Part shown: in pieces, positions 5,860 through 8,255 of the stretch
How the letters are laid out: the number at the start of each line of letters is the position of its first letter
Position numbering within the stretch: the stretch's first letter is position 1
NCBI GenBank assembly: GCA_021157645.1
Contig: JAGGWC010000047.1
Location: 1 to 8,255, forward strand
Source of the DNA: Candidatus Cloacimonadota bacterium
GTDB taxonomy: Bacteria; Cloacimonadota; Cloacimonadia; Cloacimonadales; TCS61
DNA: 8,255 bases
Reading direction: 5' to 3'
The notes under the pieces: generated by a model
Database searches by the model: none
The model's input: only the letters and a program-made list of their open reading frames with translations
Told to the model about the DNA's origin: nothing
Program-made: the position numbers and the translations under genes

Positions 5860-8255
5860 ATGAAAAAACTTACTTTGATATTTTTATTCTTACTGTTAAT
5901 AGTTTTTATTTTTGCACGTCCAAGATATGATAGACATAAGACTTCATTGTCTGGTATTATGTATGAAGAATCTCGTGCAGATTCTGCACATGGTTTTGAT
6001 GTAATAAATTATGATCTAACTATGAATATTGACGAGGTAAATGATTTTATTTCTGGTGCAGTTATAGCAATTGTAGAAGCTGAGGAAATTTTGTCTGAGA
6101 TTAGTTATGAATTAGAACAGATGACAATCATTGATGTATTTCTAAACGGTAATATGGTAACTTATTCTTATGATGGTAGTCTTATAACAATTCAACTTGG
6201 AACTGTAAATCCCGGAGAACAATTTACCACAGAAGTTGTCTATTCTGGTAATCCTATCTGGAATGGTTTAGGAATGTATTTCAGTAACAGCCATGTTTTC
6301 ACAATTTCTGATCCAAATGCTTCCCGTTACTGGTGGCCGTGCTATGATCATCCCTGGGATAAAGCCGAAGTAGATTTACATATTACTGTGCGGGATGATT
6401 GGTTGGCAGCTTGTAATGGATTGCGGACTTCTATAGTAGATAATGGTAATGGGACTAAAACCCACAATTGGGAAGGTTCAAATCCGATGGCTACTTACCT
6501 TGTTTCTATTGTTGCACAGAATTATGTAGAATTGAACGATACATTTGGAAATATTCCAATCCAGAATTTTGTTCATCCTGGTATTGTACCAAATGCAACC
6601 GAGGATTTTTCCAACTTGTCTTTTATGATGGAAACATTCTCAGGACTGTATGGTGATTATCCATTTGAAAAATATGGTAATGCTGTAACAAATTTTGCAA
6701 CTTATGGTGCTATGGAACATCAAACCATGACGACACTTGCGAGTTATTTAATAACGGGTAATCATACTTATGAAACAACTATTGCACATGAGCTTTCTCA
6801 TCATTGGTTTGGTGATTGTCTGACATGTCTTACATGGAAGGATATCTGGCTTTCTGAAGGATTTGCAACTTATTCAGAAGCACTTTATATGGAAGCATGG
6901 CAGGGATTTGATGCAATGGTTGATTATGTTTATACTTCAATTCAACAATATTATCTTAGTTGGGGTGGCAACTCTCCGCATATTGTTTATGATCCTCCAC
7001 CAGGTGCCTATTTCACTCCGGCAACTTACGAGAAACCGGCATCGGTTCTGCATATGCTCCGCTTAAAAACAGGAGATGAAGTATTCTTCCAAATATTACA
7101 AACATATTTTACAACTTATCATAATGGGAACGTGATCACGGACGATTTTCAGGAAGTATGCGAGACCGTTAGTGGAATGGATCTTGAACAATTTTTCCAG
7201 CAATGGATATATCAACCTGGTTTACCTTCCATACAATATACTTATTTCTTTAACCCGTATATGGCAATTCCTCGGATAATGACGTATGTACAAACCGGAT
7301 CTAATACTGACACCGATTTTTATCTCGATGTCCCATTTCACATTTATTATGAAGCAAATCATGACTCCGTCTTGGTGCAAGGTAGTCCAAATACACCGCA
7401 ACAAACTATTTCAACTGTAGATATTCCAATATATGATAATGTTGAATGCGATCCCAATAATTGGGTTTTGAATACAGGTACAACTTTTATTCAAGCTGAG
7501 ATAAATAATACTTATTCAGCAGATGAAAGTGTGATTATCTACTGGAACGAATTCTGGCCTGAAGTTGAAATTGATGGCTATAATCTGTATCGTGCTGAGT
7601 CTCAGGAAGATCCTTTTATTATGATCAATTCAGAAATAATTACAGAAACCACATATTCTGATAATGATCTGGTAAATGGAATTACTTACTATTACAAACT
7701 CAAAGCAATAAAAGATGAATTTTATGAAACGCCATTTTCAGAAATTTTTGAAGCTACTCCTCTTGATTTTCCGCTTGATCAGGGAATTTTAGTTATAGAT
7801 GAAACAAATGATAGTAACGGAACTCAAGGTAATCCTACTGATGAAATGGTAGATGAATTTTATGAAGATATAATTAATTGCAATTTTACCGCTTATGATT
7901 ATGCTGATGAAGGTGAACTGGATCTTGAATATATTGTGAATTTCTCAACTATTATATATCACGATGATGATGTTGTTAATAATTATATTAATGATAATCT
8001 TGATGTACTTGGTTGTTATCTGGCAGGAGGAGGAAATTTAATTATTTCCGGATGGAAAACAGCACTGGAAATTCCTGTTTCCTTTACATCAGATTTTTTA
8101 AATTGCAGCAATGTTCAACAGGTATATGAGTGGGGATTTACAGGTGCCACTTCCGAAGAATATGAAGATGTTACAGTCGATCCTGATAAAGTTCACATTC
8201 CATTTAATGGGATGCTTCCTTATATAGGAATTTTTCCGGAAGCATCAAATAGTAT
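5860..8255 (+). CDS. Exported M1-family zinc metallopeptidase (aminopeptidase N-like) with FnIII-like and GATase1-like C-terminal modules, cut by window edge
   Basis: An open frame of 798 codons starts with ATG at 5860 behind a strong GGAGGG Shine-Dalgarno (5851-5856), and no stop is reached. Residues 1-19 are a Sec signal peptide (cleavage probably after IFA, no lipobox Cys). The M1 N-terminal domain holds SRYWWPCYDHPWDKA (155-169). The exopeptidase loop is GAMEH at 283-287, where GAMEN is standard. The zinc site is HELSHHWFG at 310-318 with E333 as third ligand (H310, H314, E333; base E311). The transition-state Tyr is probably Y390 in YEKPASVLHMLR. The catalytic part ends near WIYQPGLP (449-456). 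Beyond it lie a fibronectin type III-like module (about 545-635, GYNLYRAE and ITYYYKLKAI) and a Rossmann/class I glutamine amidotransferase-like module from about 640 (ILVIDE 643-648, AGGGNLIISGW 722-732). It is expected to cleave N-terminal residues from peptides outside the cytoplasm. It is transcribed divergently from groEL; TATAAA at 5821 is a possible -10 with no clear -35. Confidence 0.93.
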   Translation, partial: MKKLTLIFLFLLLIVFIFARPRYDRHKTSLSGIMYEESRADSAHGFDVINYDLTMNIDEVNDFISGAVIAIVEAEEILSEISYELEQMTIIDVFLNGNMVTYSYDGSLITIQLGTVNPGEQFTTEVVYSGNPIWNGLGMYFSNSHVFTISDPNASRYWWPCYDHPWDKAEVDLHITVRDDWLAACNGLRTSIVDNGNGTKTHNWEGSNPMATYLVSIVAQNYVELNDTFGNIPIQNFVHPGIVPNATEDFSNLSFMMETFSGLYGDYPFEKYGNAVTNFATYGAMEHQTMTTLASYLITGNHTYETTIAHELSHHWFGDCLTCLTWKDIWLSEGFATYSEALYMEAWQGFDAMVDYVYTSIQQYYLSWGGNSPHIVYDPPPGAYFTPATYEKPASVLHMLRLKTGDEVFFQILQTYFTTYHNGNVITDDFQEVCETVSGMDLEQFFQQWIYQPGLPSIQYTYFFNPYMAIPRIMTYVQTGSNTDTDFYLDVPFHIYYEANHDSVLVQGSPNTPQQTISTVDIPIYDNVECDPNNWVLNTGTTFIQAEINNTYSADESVIIYWNEFWPEVEIDGYNLYRAESQEDPFIMINSEIITETTYSDNDLVNGITYYYKLKAIKDEFYETPFSEIFEATPLDFPLDQGILVIDETNDSNGTQGNPTDEMVDEFYEDIINCNFTAYDYADEGELDLEYIVNFSTIIYHDDDVVNNYINDNLDVLGCYLAGGGNLIISGWKTALEIPVSFTSDFLNCSNVQQVYEWGFTGATSEEYEDVTVDPDKVHIPFNGMLPYIGIFPEASNS

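Noticed and set aside
6468..7066. Short plus-strand frames inside the M1 peptidase gene
   Set aside because: They are out-of-frame shadows of the M1 gene, whose own frame carries the zinc motif and runs unbroken from 5860.

Overview
The window is AT-rich bacterial DNA holding four protein genes and one tRNA, densely packed. Two of the protein genes run off the window ends. The gene content suggests a Gram-negative bacterium of the FCB group: a PorV/PorQ-type outer-membrane protein, a large exported M6 metallopeptidase, an exported M1 metallopeptidase with extra C-terminal domains, and a CIRCE-controlled groEL. A member of Cloacimonadota (the Cloacimonas lineage) or a near relative fits best. 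That placement is inferred from family content and sequence style, not from a phylogenetic marker comparison.

Layout, left to right. Positions 1-2546 (minus strand) carry the first 848 codons of a secreted M6-family zinc metallopeptidase whose 3' end lies outside the window. Fourteen bases upstream of it, 2561-3748 (minus) encodes a 395-residue PorV/PorQ-like beta-barrel, almost certainly in the same transcript. A complete tRNA-Leu(CAA) with encoded CCA lies at 3835-3921 (minus). Next come a promoter-like pair for the tRNA and a strong intrinsic terminator (about 3995-4024) that ends the groEL transcript. groEL itself occupies 4049-5686 (minus). The 173-bp divergent region 5687-5859 holds the groEL Shine-Dalgarno, a CIRCE operator with one mismatch, and a probable sigma-70-type promoter. 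From 5860 to the right edge (plus) runs an exported M1 aminopeptidase-family protein of at least 798 residues. It carries a fibronectin type III-like module and a Rossmann/GATase1-like module after the catalytic part.

How the parts fit. Both flanking peptidases have signal peptides and intact zinc sites, so they probably act in the periplasm, at the cell surface or outside the cell on proteinaceous substrates. The PorV-like barrel sits directly upstream of the M6 peptidase. PorV in Bacteroidota is the outer-membrane shuttle of the type IX secretion system, so a surface-export link is plausible but unproven here, because the cargo's C-terminus is off the window. groEL is a stand-alone heat-shock unit: it has its own CIRCE/HrcA-type control and terminator, and no groES is next to it. 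I see no mobile element, CRISPR array or clearly new system, and no gene-free stretch longer than 300 bases.
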